Below are positions 6,530 through 14,655 of a stretch of DNA of 36,448 bases, one piece after another; position 1 is the stretch's first letter, and the number at the start of each line of letters is the position of its first letter. Below the pieces are notes generated by a model. The model did not search any database. It saw nothing but the letters and a program-made list of their open reading frames with translations, and was not told where the DNA came from. Origin of the DNA: a virus; the IMG/VR virus record IMGVR_UViG_3300009094_000043, positions 1-36,448 of that record; one strand, 5' to 3'. The position numbers were made by a program, and so were the translations under genes.

Positions 6530-6754
6530 ATGACAATCTCTGCACAACAGCCTAGATATGAGGCTCTTCGCTACACCTGCTCTCACGGACACGAATACGT
6601 CCTCATAGCACCTGCAACTGAGCTTTTATCCATTGACGCTTTGGACAATAGCTGTGACTGTCGGGACGGTAAGCTCCCAGGCGTCAACCTGTTCATCCTC
6701 GATTCGTCCGAGGCGAACGCCGAACCGGGGCAAAACCCCAATAAGCCCCAATAA
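6530..6754 (+). CDS. Possible small Cys/His protein
   Basis: A 74-residue reading frame with 'YTCSHGHEYVLIAPA' near the start and 'NSCDCRDGK' in the middle, a Cys/His set that could bind zinc. There is no convincing ribosome site before the ATG, and the C-terminal residues (NAEPGQNPNKPQ) look like filler. It is the last rightward frame before the convergent zone. A real gene is somewhat more likely than not. Confidence 0.4.
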   Translation: MTISAQQPRYEALRYTCSHGHEYVLIAPATELLSIDALDNSCDCRDGKLPGVNLFILDSSEANAEPGQNPNKPQ

Positions 6755-7065
6755 ATCATCCCATCCCTTCTCGCTTTCACCTATCACTTTAACTTATAGG
6801 GTGTAAACCCCTGGTAGTATTGACAAAAACCCCATCCACTACGACTGGACACCATCAGTATCTGCACCGCATCAGTCCACCGTTACTAACGTGTAGCCAT
6901 TAGGTGACACTGTGCCACGTACTAGACACTGCACAACGTTCCACGTACAACACGCGATACACTGTGCCACTGGCCAAGCCGAAGGGCCACCGATGAACCC
7001 AGGGGTGGGGTGGTAGGAGGGGGCATGGCCTGTATTCTCGCACTGAAAAAATTCTGGGGATTGGC
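6755..7065. other. Convergent intergenic zone with repeats and a G-rich tract
   Basis: This 311-bp gap separates the rightward and leftward operons. ACACTGTGCCAC occurs at 6907-6918 and 6959-6970, and CCACGTAC at 6915-6922 and 6941-6948. A G-rich run (7001-7023) could form a two-layer quadruplex. There is no strong intrinsic terminator on either strand. Repeats in a gene-free zone could mark a packaging, terminase or regulator binding site, but nothing decides this. Confidence 0.45.
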
Positions 7066-7551
7066 TTAAGTGGTTAACTGTGCATAGTTTAGCGGTGGTG
7101 GTGGTCGCTTGTCAAGGTAGTTGGGGAAAGCGTACTCGCCACAGAGTTGCTTAGATACGGCAAGGCTCAGCATAGCCGACCGTTGCTCGTAGAGGTGTTT
7201 AACCTTAAGAGCGCAGCCTAGCGGGTCTTTGTTGATTTGCGTACCGGTGAAGCGTAGGACGTGCCAGCCGAGCAGTGCGAAGGTGACATCGCGGCTGGTA
7301 TCCCGTTCGCGGTCTTCCTTGGTGTGGTGGTACGCGAAGCCGTCACATTCGACGATTAGTTGAGCGGCAGGGAATGCAATATCGGCATACTTACCATCGA
7401 GTTCATACTGACGCTCATAGTCCAATAGTGCTATTTGGTCAAAAGCGGCGGTTAGGCGGTTCTCAATGTAGGAAGGTTCTGGACTATCATTGACTAAGAT
7501 TGACTGTGATTGACGGCAATTGACGTCACGTGATACGTTGTTATCAGTCAT
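7066..7551 (-). CDS. Vsr/DUF559-like endonuclease
   Basis: A 161-residue protein of the PD-(D/E)xK-related DUF559/Vsr group. The key block is residues 50-101: 'ELDGKYADIAFPAAQLIVECDGFAYH', with Asp57, Glu68, Asp70-Gly71 and His75, then 'GWHVLRFTG' (94-102). This matches the family pattern D...hhh(E/D)xDG..H......G..VLRF. These enzymes are nicking or mismatch-repair-type endonucleases, often stand-alone in phages. It is the last gene of the leftward transcript. The ATG has a good GGAG site seven bases upstream, but that site lies in one arm of a long inverted repeat. A homing or DNA-competition role is possible. Confidence 0.75.
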   Translation of the reverse strand: MTDNNVSRDVNCRQSQSILVNDSPEPSYIENRLTAAFDQIALLDYERQYELDGKYADIAFPAAQLIVECDGFAYHHTKEDRERDTSRDVTFALLGWHVLRFTGTQINKDPLGCALKVKHLYEQRSAMLSLAVSKQLCGEYAFPNYLDKRPPPPLNYAQLTT

Positions 7552-7552
7552 G

Positions 7553-7625
7553 GCTCTTCTCCTGTTTGTTAATGTTTCGCCTGTGCAAGAGGCGTCTCAA
7601 GTTCAAGTCAAGCATGGAGAAGAGC
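7553..7625 (-). promoter_or_regulatory. Inverted repeat that can hide the nuclease ribosome site
   Basis: On the leftward mRNA, GCTCTTCTCC (7625-7616) is perfectly complementary to GGAGAAGAGC (7562-7553), which contains the Shine-Dalgarno of the gene starting at 7551. An inner GCCT/AGGC hairpin shortens the loop. Three CTTGA words lie between. On the plus strand the same repeat is followed by TTTTATTTTG, so it could also work as a terminator for plus-strand RNA. The 12-mer GCTTTTATTTTG is shared with 27269-27280. Confidence 0.55.
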
Positions 7626-7648
7626 TTTTATTTTGTCAACGAGTGAAA

Positions 7649-8002
7649 TTAGTGGACTTGATAAGGGGACCTAAGGGCAACACTCTCTAAGGGGAATATA
7701 ATATATTTTTTTCTGATTTCGCGTGCTACATCCAGGCGACCCATATACATAAGGGCTACTATTGCAGCAGCCCTAATTTGGCGCATTGTGAATCCTTTCC
7801 ACACTGGGCCGCAATATCCAAGCTCCAACCGCTGCGCTCTAGTGAGAAACCGCAAAATATGAGACTCGCCATAAAACACAGATAGCCCTATACGGTAAAA
7901 CTCTATCCGGCGCGCTTTTCGTAGGCGGTAAAGGGTCACACGGTGAACATTTAGCTTTTTTGCAAGTTCCGCTTCTGTGTAGATTTGCTCTTTAATCTTC
8001 AT
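7649..8002 (-). CDS. HTH protein, excisionase/MerR-like N-terminus
   Basis: A 117-residue protein. Residues 5-40 ('IYTEAELAKKLNVHRVTLYRLRKARRIEFYRIG') form an HTH_17-type winged helix of the kind found in excisionases and small regulators. The rest is helical and basic with 'FTMRQIRAAAIVALMYMGRLDVAREI', not recognised. It follows a small membrane protein and precedes the nuclease. It could control the nuclease or late functions. The bases ACAGG stand before its ATG as a weak ribosome site. Confidence 0.65.
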   Translation of the reverse strand: MKIKEQIYTEAELAKKLNVHRVTLYRLRKARRIEFYRIGLSVFYGESHILRFLTRAQRLELGYCGPVWKGFTMRQIRAAAIVALMYMGRLDVAREIRKKYIIFPLESVALRSPYQVH

Positions 8003-8017
8003 AACCTGTCAAGACGT

Positions 8018-8242
8018 TTAGTTGGTTTCGACGCGGCGTCTGGCCCATCTGAATGCCTCATGGATGGATAGGAGCAGCAGCGCGCAGAATATCCAGCCTA
8101 TGCCGTAGTAGGTGAAGTAGAACGTGAGCTTGGCGGCTAGGGTGTCGGTGACGGCAGCATCAGGCCACGATGAACGGAAGGGGCTGGTGATGATGATGGT
8201 GATGAACAGGTAGAACAGGAATCTGGTGAGTGTTTCTTTCAT
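8018..8242 (-). CDS. Two-helix small membrane protein (holin candidate)
   Basis: A 74-residue protein with a hydrophobic segment at about residues 7-22 (RFLFYLFITIIITSPF), another at about 42-62 (FYFTYYGIGWIFCALLLLSI), and a basic C-terminus (WARRRVETN). Size, two helices, charged tail and position directly after the virion genes fit a class II holin. No endolysin is next to it, so this remains a guess. The ribosome site is weak. Confidence 0.55.
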   Translation of the reverse strand: MKETLTRFLFYLFITIIITSPFRSSWPDAAVTDTLAAKLTFYFTYYGIGWIFCALLLLSIHEAFRWARRRVETN

Positions 8243-8262
8243 AGGCGCGCATTGTGGAACTG

Positions 8263-8330
8263 CCCGGTTGAGAAGTCAAGAAGCGCAACTTCTCAACCGG
8301 GGTTGAACCCGGTTATTTATTAGCCGGGTT
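8263..8330. terminator. Stem-loop cluster at the end of the virion operon
   Basis: CCCGGTTGAGAAGT (8263-8276) and ACTTCTCAACCGGG (8288-8301) form a perfect 14-bp stem. AACCGGG (8295-8301) can pair instead with CCCGGTT (8308-8314), and AACCCGG (8306-8312) with CCGGGTT (8324-8330), which on the plus strand is followed by TTTTTCTT. The segments compete for partners. The cluster overlaps the last codons and stop of the 913-residue gene. Transcript end or 3' stabiliser is the likely role. Confidence 0.6.
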
Positions 8331-11054
8331 TTTCTTGGAAGATTCGGCGGCGTCCATGATTGTATTGGCGTCCAGTTCGATTTCAGGGAGCGCAAGCTCG
8401 CGGCTGGTGATTGCTTTGGCGCGATTGTTCAGGCTATCCAGCGCGATAGCTTTGATATTGTCCGGAGCCGCTTTAAACCTGGGGCTGTCGAGCAGGCGCA
8501 GGCCGTACAGGGTGTAATTCTGGCCGAACTGCCGGACGCGCGCGTTAAATGCGTCATCCTTCTCGCCGTCTTTCTGCCGCAAGTCTGAAACGCGCTTGTT
8601 GAGCCGTTGAAGTTCGGTAAAGAGGGGTTGTGACTTCTCAATGGCAGCGTTCACAGGCTTGGAGTCGTACTGCTGGACACCTATCCCGACAGCGCCGGGT
8701 AGAGCCTTAGCGACACCAGGGAAACCTTCAGCTTGGTAAGCATCTAAGAAGTCATTCCACTGTAGCGGCAAGGTTCGCTCGAGAATGGCGTCTTTAGTTG
8801 AATATTTCTTGCCGGTGACGGTTCGGCCTTTTACCCAGTCGAAGAAGAACGAAGGAGCGGGCGCAAGTTTGGTACGCAGAAACTTGCCCGCGATGTCTAA
8901 GGCGTCCGGCCCTGTGGACTTCTCACCCTTCCGGGCACGGTTCAAGTCAGCGCCGACGCGGTACATCACCCGCATAACCTGTTGAAGCCCTGCCAGCGGG
9001 TCATATCTGAAGTTTCCTGCCCTAATTTTCAGGAAATCAGGGGAATTAGGGCTTAGGCTGACTTCGGCCCCAGCTGCTTTGGCTAGTTGGTATGTAGCGG
9101 CAACCATTCCCGCGAACTGTACCAAGTCCTTCATTTGCTCTTTCAGGACTATCCGGCCTTCGACTGTCGCCGCGTTGCGGGCATACGTCACCGGATTTAA
9201 GACATTGAGCCTCGAGGCCAGATTGCGCGGAGCGAAGAAGACTTCGTTAAGAACTGGCAGCAATTTGTCCCCAGCCTTGCCGAAACTGCCGCGCCCTGTG
9301 GTGATGTTTATCCAGTCTGCGGCTTTCTTGTATGCCGCTTGCGCCGCTTCAGGCGAGAGTCCAGCCTTGTCTATGGCTGCTTTGTATCTCGAGAAGGTGT
9401 CAATTCGCAGGCTGTCGAGATAAGTCTTATACGCCTGTTCTGAATGCTTGACGATGGGCGTTCTTTCCGCGAGTCTCGAGAGAAAATACTCTTCACCCTT
9501 GCCTAACTCCTTCGCTTGAGTGGCTAGATATAGCCCGGCTTCGTCGGCTACGCCTGCATTGGGGTGCGCGGCTATAGATTCTGCGATTTGCTGGTAGTTT
9601 TTCGTCTTGAACGCCTGAAACATTCGTATTCCGGCTCGAGCGGCCTTGCCCCATTGGGTCGGAGGCAGGGTCAGGATTGCTCCTTGGCGGAACGGGGCGG
9701 AAATATCGCCCGATGATAGGACAGAGCGAAAAAAGCGGAACGGTTCAAGGCCGTATTCAACGACCTTTTTAAGCCTCGAGGCCGGAATCTGTTCCGCCGC
9801 CTGTGATATTGCCGCGTTTAAGTCCATCGGAGCGCTAGCCGTCGGCCCGGTGACAGACGCGCTGCCGCCGCCGACGTTCATTGCCTGGGCTTCGCCTACC
9901 GATGGCCCCACGCTCTCAGTGTAGGGCGCATCAGGCGCTCGCTTGACGCCAAACGATTGCGGCGCGAACTCAGCTTCGGTTAGAAGCGGCGGGAAGTCCG
10001 TCTCCCCCGGCAGACTGCCGCGCTCCTGGATAGGATTCGGGTTATCAGGCATCACCATCTGCGGCGCGCCCTTCTGTCTGGGGTAGCGGGACTGAACCAT
10101 GCTCTCATTCGGGCCTAAGTCCACGCCAGGCCTGCGACTGCGCGCAATTGACTCTATGGCCTGCTCAAGCGCCTTGCCCTTCTCTTCGGGGCTGAGGTTT
10201 GAGCGGCTGATTCTATCCACCGCCTCCTCGTATTGCTTGATGGCTTGCTGGACGCTAGGCGCGCTTTTGCCGGTTGGCCCAGGGGTTGATATAGGAGCGG
10301 ACGGTTCGACGGTAGGAGAGGCTGTTTCCGCGCGAACGGCGGCGCGTTCTGTGGCTGGAACTGCCCCTTCTAACGACTGCTGTACCTCCGCTCTGGCGGC
10401 GGGCAGGGCTTCGGCTTCGATTATCTGCGCGGCGCCTTTACCGAACGTGCGACGGACGGCGTTGACGCCCGCTTTGAACGCTCGGCCTGCGCCTTTCGCC
10501 GCTGCCCCGGCAAATGGCGCTGTCACGATGTTTGCTACCGCTGTTTCGGGGGCTGTCGGGAAAGCGACTTCACCAAGTATCGAGCCGACGCCGCCCGCTA
10601 TACGTCCGGCGCGCGTTCTCGGCTTGGCTTCTTCAATCGCCATGCCCTGTTTCATTGACTGAATAGGTTCGGGTAGCCGTTCGTCGGCTCTGCGGTTCAG
10701 TTCGGCCACTCGCTCCGCCTGCCCCTGCTTCGTCGGCTCATATGCGGCGCCCGCAGGGTCGAACGCCGACACGAACTCAAGCCCGGCCCTGCCAGCGCGC
10801 TCCAATGTCTCACCCGGCGCGTTGTAAAGGTCTGCGGCAGTCTCAACAACGTTGCGCAGCAGTGGCCCGGCTACGCCTGTCTGAAAACTGCTGAATACGC
10901 CCTCTGGTTGCCGCGTCGGCGCGTCGGTGAAGTCATCATAAGCGCCGGGATATTTGAGTTTAACTCTGCGCCCAAGGTCGTCGTCGGCCAAATCGTCATA
11001 CTTGCCCGGATATTTCGCTTTGACTTTGCGCCCTAGTTCTTTAATGTCCGGCAT
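8313..11054 (-). CDS. Large virion/ejection-type protein with N-terminal KYPG repeats
   Basis: A 913-residue protein. The start at 11054 is chosen because TAATG couples it to the previous stop; an upstream in-frame start would overlap that gene by about 100 bases. The N-terminus has a tandem motif, 'LGRKVKAKYPGKYDDL' then 'LGRRVKLKYPGAYDDF', which recurs in many phage virion proteins. A long Pro/Ala/Thr-rich low-complexity part (about 200-420) follows. The C-terminal half (about 430-800) is helical, with 'NLASRLNVLNPVTYARNAATV' and a mildly hydrophobic stretch, as in large polyvalent ejected proteins. Being the biggest and last of the tail-gene series, it is probably carried in the particle and ejected, or forms a DNA-translocation channel. 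No lysozyme motif was seen. Confidence 0.7.
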   Translation of the reverse strand: MPDIKELGRKVKAKYPGKYDDLADDDLGRRVKLKYPGAYDDFTDAPTRQPEGVFSSFQTGVAGPLLRNVVETAADLYNAPGETLERAGRAGLEFVSAFDPAGAAYEPTKQGQAERVAELNRRADERLPEPIQSMKQGMAIEEAKPRTRAGRIAGGVGSILGEVAFPTAPETAVANIVTAPFAGAAAKGAGRAFKAGVNAVRRTFGKGAAQIIEAEALPAARAEVQQSLEGAVPATERAAVRAETASPTVEPSAPISTPGPTGKSAPSVQQAIKQYEEAVDRISRSNLSPEEKGKALEQAIESIARSRRPGVDLGPNESMVQSRYPRQKGAPQMVMPDNPNPIQERGSLPGETDFPPLLTEAEFAPQSFGVKRAPDAPYTESVGPSVGEAQAMNVGGGSASVTGPTASAPMDLNAAISQAAEQIPASRLKKVVEYGLEPFRFFRSVLSSGDISAPFRQGAILTLPPTQWGKAARAGIRMFQAFKTKNYQQIAESIAAHPNAGVADEAGLYLATQAKELGKGEEYFLSRLAERTPIVKHSEQAYKTYLDSLRIDTFSRYKAAIDKAGLSPEAAQAAYKKAADWINITTGRGSFGKAGDKLLPVLNEVFFAPRNLASRLNVLNPVTYARNAATVEGRIVLKEQMKDLVQFAGMVAATYQLAKAAGAEVSLSPNSPDFLKIRAGNFRYDPLAGLQQVMRVMYRVGADLNRARKGEKSTGPDALDIAGKFLRTKLAPAPSFFFDWVKGRTVTGKKYSTKDAILERTLPLQWNDFLDAYQAEGFPGVAKALPGAVGIGVQQYDSKPVNAAIEKSQPLFTELQRLNKRVSDLRQKDGEKDDAFNARVRQFGQNYTLYGLRLLDSPRFKAAPDNIKAIALDSLNNRAKAITSRELALPEIELDANTIMDAAESSKKNPANK

Positions 11055-12151
11055 TATCTTATCCCCAACGGGTCCGCCGCTTGAGCTTGTGGCGCTGCCT
11101 GCTGCTGGCCCTGTTCTCCGGTGGACAGCACGCCGTTGATTTTGACGTATGGCCATTGGCCAGCGCCGAACCCTGCCTCTACGCCGGGCCTGCCAGCGAG
11201 CCGCTTAATAAGCTGGCTGAGGCGCCGTCTCAAGTCGTCTTGCCCTTTCGCGTCCCCGCGCGCGACGGCGGTTACGAGGTTCTGCCTTGTGTTATTGAAC
11301 TCTTCAACGAGTTTAGCCGTCTGCGCGCTGATACCGGTTCCACCCGCGCCGAGCCTTCCCAGTCTTGCGATTTGCGCCTGCGCCTTTTGGGCTTGCAGTC
11401 CGCGCCACTTCTCGGCGGCAGCGGACAGGTTGGGACGCATTCCAACGTTATATTCGGAAATCTCTTTGGCGATATTCGGCGGCGCGCCGTCCTTTGTTCT
11501 CAGGTCGTTCTCAATCGTCCTACGCTGCCGTTCGTCTATAGCTTTCTGTTGAGACTGTAACTTCTCGTCGGCTGCGCGTTCCTGTTCGCGTATCTTGAGC
11601 AATTCGAACGCCTGTCTGCTGCGGGTGTCGGCCTCGTCCTTGCGTATGCCCTGCTTCTTCAGCCACAGATTGTAATCGCGCTCATACTGCGCCTCTGCCA
11701 ACTTGTTCGCCTGCGCCGCTTCACGTTCAGCGCGCCTGTCGGCTAGCTCAACGCCCTGTGTGCGCCGCCCCTGGTAGCGTTCCAGTTGCCGCTGGTATTC
11801 GCGTTGCGGTTCGCGCAGTTGGTCTAAGAACTCCCCGCCGCGCCCTTGTACGCCAGCGCCGAACCCCATCAGCGCGTTAGCTATCCTCTGCCCGCGTGAA
11901 AGTGGAGCGGGAGCGGTAGGCGCAGCCCCGGCGTACTGATTGACGAAGTTCATATCCGTCGCCGCAGGCTCAGCGATACGCGGCGGGAGCGGTTCAGGGT
12001 TCTGCGCCGCAAAAGCCGCCGTCGTGTCGTCCGACAATGGCCCCAGATTCGGGACTGGCGCGTATGGGATTGGCGCTGATGGCGCAGGTTTCGGCAGTCC
12101 CGGCAGGTCGCCCCGGTTGAGAGCCAGCAATAATTCTAGAATCGAGGCCAT
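11054..12151 (-). CDS. Coiled-coil internal virion protein
   Basis: A 365-residue protein. The start at 12151 is preferred over the upstream ATG at 12196 because AGGAGA lies just before it and it begins three bases after the previous stop. The N-terminal part is Pro-rich. Then comes a glycine-containing segment 'IANALMGFGAGVQGRGG' and a long Gln/Arg/Glu coiled coil (about residues 110-215). The C-terminus is Gln/Ala rich. The composition resembles P22-type ejection proteins (gp7, gp20, gp16 group), which are found in the same place between tail genes. The exact homology is not established. Confidence 0.6.
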   Translation of the reverse strand: MASILELLLALNRGDLPGLPKPAPSAPIPYAPVPNLGPLSDDTTAAFAAQNPEPLPPRIAEPAATDMNFVNQYAGAAPTAPAPLSRGQRIANALMGFGAGVQGRGGEFLDQLREPQREYQRQLERYQGRRTQGVELADRRAEREAAQANKLAEAQYERDYNLWLKKQGIRKDEADTRSRQAFELLKIREQERAADEKLQSQQKAIDERQRRTIENDLRTKDGAPPNIAKEISEYNVGMRPNLSAAAEKWRGLQAQKAQAQIARLGRLGAGGTGISAQTAKLVEEFNNTRQNLVTAVARGDAKGQDDLRRRLSQLIKRLAGRPGVEAGFGAGQWPYVKINGVLSTGEQGQQQAAPQAQAADPLGIR

Positions 12152-12152
12152 A

Positions 12153-13094
12153 TCATCTCCTAAATGCGCTATATGCTGTCCCGGCGCCTTGTGCAAGCGC
12201 GCCAGCCGCGCTCAACGTCTTCAAGAACTTATTAAATGGCGAGTTGGCCTGGTCGAGCGCCTCTTGCTGCTGCTGCGTTTTGAGTTGGTCTAGATAGTTT
12301 GACAGGTTGAACTCCCGTGACGACTCATTAAGCTTCAGCTTGTCCAAGTCCAGCCCCGCGCTAGCGATATCGCGCTGCGTGCCCTGTCCTGACAAGTTCG
12401 AGTAGAGACTAGCCGCCCCTTCGCCCTGTCGCTGAATCAAGTCCGTCAAGTATTGTTGCAGCCCTATCGAACGCTGCGCCGCGCCGGACGCCTGTTGCTG
12501 GTTGATTCGCCCCAACGCTTCGAGGAAGCGCGCCGACTGGTCGTCGGCAATAGAGCTTTGGTTGACTTTGTTCCCGTACAACTGCGCCACCAGTTGCCCG
12601 CGCGCGTCAGTGGCCTGCTTTTGAATGTCTCCGCGTTCAGCCGCGTTGATGGCGTCGAGTTGCGCCTGTAGTTCTGGCGGTAGTGACGCGAATTGCGCTG
12701 GCTGCGTGTAGCCTTGCTCAACTCTCTGGCGCAGCGCCTCAAGTGTGGACTGCTGCCCCTGCGAGGCGGCGTTGGGCACGATGGCGGGACGGTTCGTTGT
12801 CTCTGTGAACTGCCCGTCAGGTTTGCGAATTACGTTATGCTCGTAGCCTTCAGGGTCTTTATACGTCAGCTTCCCCGGCGTCTGGCTGACTATCTGACTC
12901 CCTGGCGGTATGCGGTCAGTCAGCGCGCCGTGCAACTGGTCAAGCAGCTGTTGCGCTTCCGGCAACTGGAAGAACTGCGTAGGACTAAGCCGATAGCCCG
13001 GCCTATCAAGCCTGTCGTATAGCGCCTCAAGCTGTCGCTCGGTCGGCGAGAGATGCTCAGTGTCTCTGCCGGTGAAAAGGTATGAACGGCCCAT
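12153..13094 (-). CDS. Gln/Ala-rich internal virion protein
   Basis: A 313-residue protein, rich in Gln, Ala and Leu, mostly helical from about residue 110 ('STLEALRQRVEQGYTQPAQF' onward), ending with a small hydrophobic stretch ('TLSAAGALAQGAGTAYSAF'). An early segment 'GKLTYKDPEGYEHNVIRKPDG' looks like a small beta unit. The C-terminal glycine/alanine helix is like membrane-active tails of ejected phage proteins. Together with its two downstream neighbours it forms a set of three. Function by position only. Confidence 0.6.
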   Translation of the reverse strand: MGRSYLFTGRDTEHLSPTERQLEALYDRLDRPGYRLSPTQFFQLPEAQQLLDQLHGALTDRIPPGSQIVSQTPGKLTYKDPEGYEHNVIRKPDGQFTETTNRPAIVPNAASQGQQSTLEALRQRVEQGYTQPAQFASLPPELQAQLDAINAAERGDIQKQATDARGQLVAQLYGNKVNQSSIADDQSARFLEALGRINQQQASGAAQRSIGLQQYLTDLIQRQGEGAASLYSNLSGQGTQRDIASAGLDLDKLKLNESSREFNLSNYLDQLKTQQQQEALDQANSPFNKFLKTLSAAGALAQGAGTAYSAFRR

Positions 13095-13103
13095 ATTGCC
13101 TCC

Positions 13104-13736
13104 TTACTGTTGAGTCAGTTCAATGATGCTCATATTCTGAACCACGTCGGCAGCGGCAGCGCCAGCGGCGACGACTGAACGGACACGCATAACAACTGCA
13201 TTTGAGTTTAAGTTGGCCACGCCAGCTAAGTCCGTGCTTCGAGAAAACATATTGCTGCCCGTCCCGAAGCTCCCCGCTACCGCTGCCGCGCTTATACCCA
13301 TCGCGTTCTCAAGTAGAAAATGTGAGACTCGGACACTTGTCGAGGACAGCCGCGCTATTCTGACAGCCATCACCCATCCTATGTTTAGCTGTATATCAGT
13401 CACCCCTGCGCCTTCGTATGTTTGCCCGTCAAACTGCGCGTTTACAGCCTTGGTTCTAGCATTGGCGGCGAAGTTGCCGCCGTACCAGACGGTTAGATAA
13501 TCGCCGTTCGTTTCCAAGCTGTTCGCGGGCAGGGTGAACGTGTGAAGCACGTCCGGCCCAACCCCGGCGCTATTCGTTACCGCAAAGTTGCGATGAATGT
13601 TGCGCGGCATTGCGCGCGTCCACGCGATAAGGTTGTCAACCTCGGCAACCACATCACGAGTCAGCGCCCCGCCGTCGTCGGTAAGCCTGCGAACGATGGT
13701 TGAGGCCATCGGATTTGTTACGCGCGCAAGACTCAT
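13104..13736 (-). CDS. Beta-rich virion protein, possible tail appendage
   Basis: A 210-residue, low-charge, Ala/Val/Thr/Asn-rich protein with many alternating strands (for example 'TFTLPANSLETNGDYLTVWY' and 'RVSHFLLENAMGISAAAVAG'). Such sequences are typical of fibre or tip proteins. It begins with ATGA overlap on the membrane coiled-coil gene upstream. No catalytic motif is seen. It could be a receptor-binding or capping protein; confidence in 'structural' is moderate. Confidence 0.55.
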   Translation of the reverse strand: MSLARVTNPMASTIVRRLTDDGGALTRDVVAEVDNLIAWTRAMPRNIHRNFAVTNSAGVGPDVLHTFTLPANSLETNGDYLTVWYGGNFAANARTKAVNAQFDGQTYEGAGVTDIQLNIGWVMAVRIARLSSTSVRVSHFLLENAMGISAAAVAGSFGTGSNMFSRSTDLAGVANLNSNAVVMRVRSVVAAGAAAADVVQNMSIIELTQQ

Positions 13737-14080
13737 TGTTTCGTCAGCATTCTTATTTCCACTTCAACGCTTGTCATTCGCTGTTGTAAGTCTCTGGCGG
13801 TTTCATTGAATCCGCCAATCTGCGCCTTCAGGGATGTGATTTCCTGGTCGTGATACTTGTTCACGATGTCCATTTTGTCGTTCATGCCCTGAAGTTGCGT
13901 TTCCACCTTTTGAAGAGACGCCCCTAGACGCCACACGGCGCTTACCATCAACACAAGGTTGCTAACAATGATTGCTATTATTTGTCCAAGATTCATCGTA
14001 TATGTCATATCTTGGGGGGATTGGTTCTCTCCATGCTTCATGTCATCACAATGACGCCGCTTTCTTGAGGGGCGGGGCAT
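13733..14080 (-). CDS. Membrane-anchored coiled-coil protein (holin/spanin-like candidate)
   Basis: A 115-residue protein. The N-terminus is basic (PRPSRKRRH). Residues about 30-52 ('LGQIIAIIVSNLVLMVSAVW') are one transmembrane helix and residues 55-113 are a heptad coiled coil. AGGAAG precedes the ATG by seven bases. The shape, one helix plus a long coil, is that of class III holins or of Rz/i-spanin proteins, and it lies among the tail genes where lysis genes can occur. No partner endolysin is seen beside it. It could also be a structural anchoring protein. Confidence 0.55.
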   Translation of the reverse strand: MPRPSRKRRHCDDMKHGENQSPQDMTYTMNLGQIIAIIVSNLVLMVSAVWRLGASLQKVETQLQGMNDKMDIVNKYHDQEITSLKAQIGGFNETARDLQQRMTSVEVEIRMLTKQ

Positions 14081-14088
14081 ATCACTTC

Positions 14089-14655
14089 CTACAGCATCAC
14101 CATGGTTTGCGAGTTTAGCGTAGTCACTTCCAGTTGAACGCTTGTGACGGTAGCCGTCACCGATGCGGACGCGATGCCCGCGCCTGACTGCGTAGCGTTC
14201 GCGTGCATCCTGTTCCGAATCGCTATCTGACTTATCGTCGGCAATGGCGTAACGTTGAACGACACAGAACCGCTCTCAATCAAACTTGCGGAGTCAATCC
14301 CGCTAACGCTGACGCTGCGTGTCAATAACGTCGTCGGAAAAGTCGCGCCGCCGTCTACGGACAATAGCGAGATAAAACTGGCGTCCGCCGCAGCGCTCCC
14401 GCCTGACGAATTGTCGGCATCGGCCCCGCCTGATGTGATGTTCCAATTGAACTTCACCACTACTTTCGTTATTTGCCCTAGCGCAGCCGGAAACGCGCTC
14501 CACCGAATGCTCTTGTTCTGCGCCGCGCCAACCCCTGTGTCTATCACCGTCGAAGACGCATAGCTTGTATTCGTCGGCGTCGTAAGCGCGTTGTCGGAGC
14601 CTAGCGCCGGGTCTGGCGTCTGATTAGTTGTCGCTTGTAGCGTGAGAATGGCCAT
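14089..14655 (-). CDS. Beta-rich virion protein (fibre-associated)
   Basis: A 188-residue, Ser/Thr/Ala-rich protein. The start at 14655 overlaps the previous stop (TAATG), which is favoured over the longer in-frame start at 14736 inside the upstream gene. Alternating polar and hydrophobic strands fill its length. The sequence has no cysteine and few charges, like tail-fibre or knob proteins. It is translationally coupled to the fibre gene upstream. Confidence 0.6.
   Translation of the reverse strand: MAILTLQATTNQTPDPALGSDNALTTPTNTSYASSTVIDTGVGAAQNKSIRWSAFPAALGQITKVVVKFNWNITSGGADADNSSGGSAAADASFISLLSVDGGATFPTTLLTRSVSVSGIDSASLIESGSVSFNVTPLPTISQIAIRNRMHANATQSGAGIASASVTATVTSVQLEVTTLNSQTMVML

Noticed and set aside
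7001-7023. G-quadruplex
   Set aside because: Only three G-runs of three or more; the fourth needed run is just GG, so a stable three-layer quadruplex is not supported.
10099-10662. A 187-residue plus-strand frame opposite the 913-residue virion gene
   Set aside because: It is a low-complexity mirror of the Pro/Ala-rich region, has no ribosome site and opposes a clear gene.
11054-11156. Longer start for the 913-residue protein
   Set aside because: It would overlap the previous gene by about 100 bases; the TAATG-coupled start is preferred.
12453-13022. Plus-strand frames opposite the Gln-rich virion gene
   Set aside because: They are antisense shadows of a strongly supported minus-strand gene and have no start signals.
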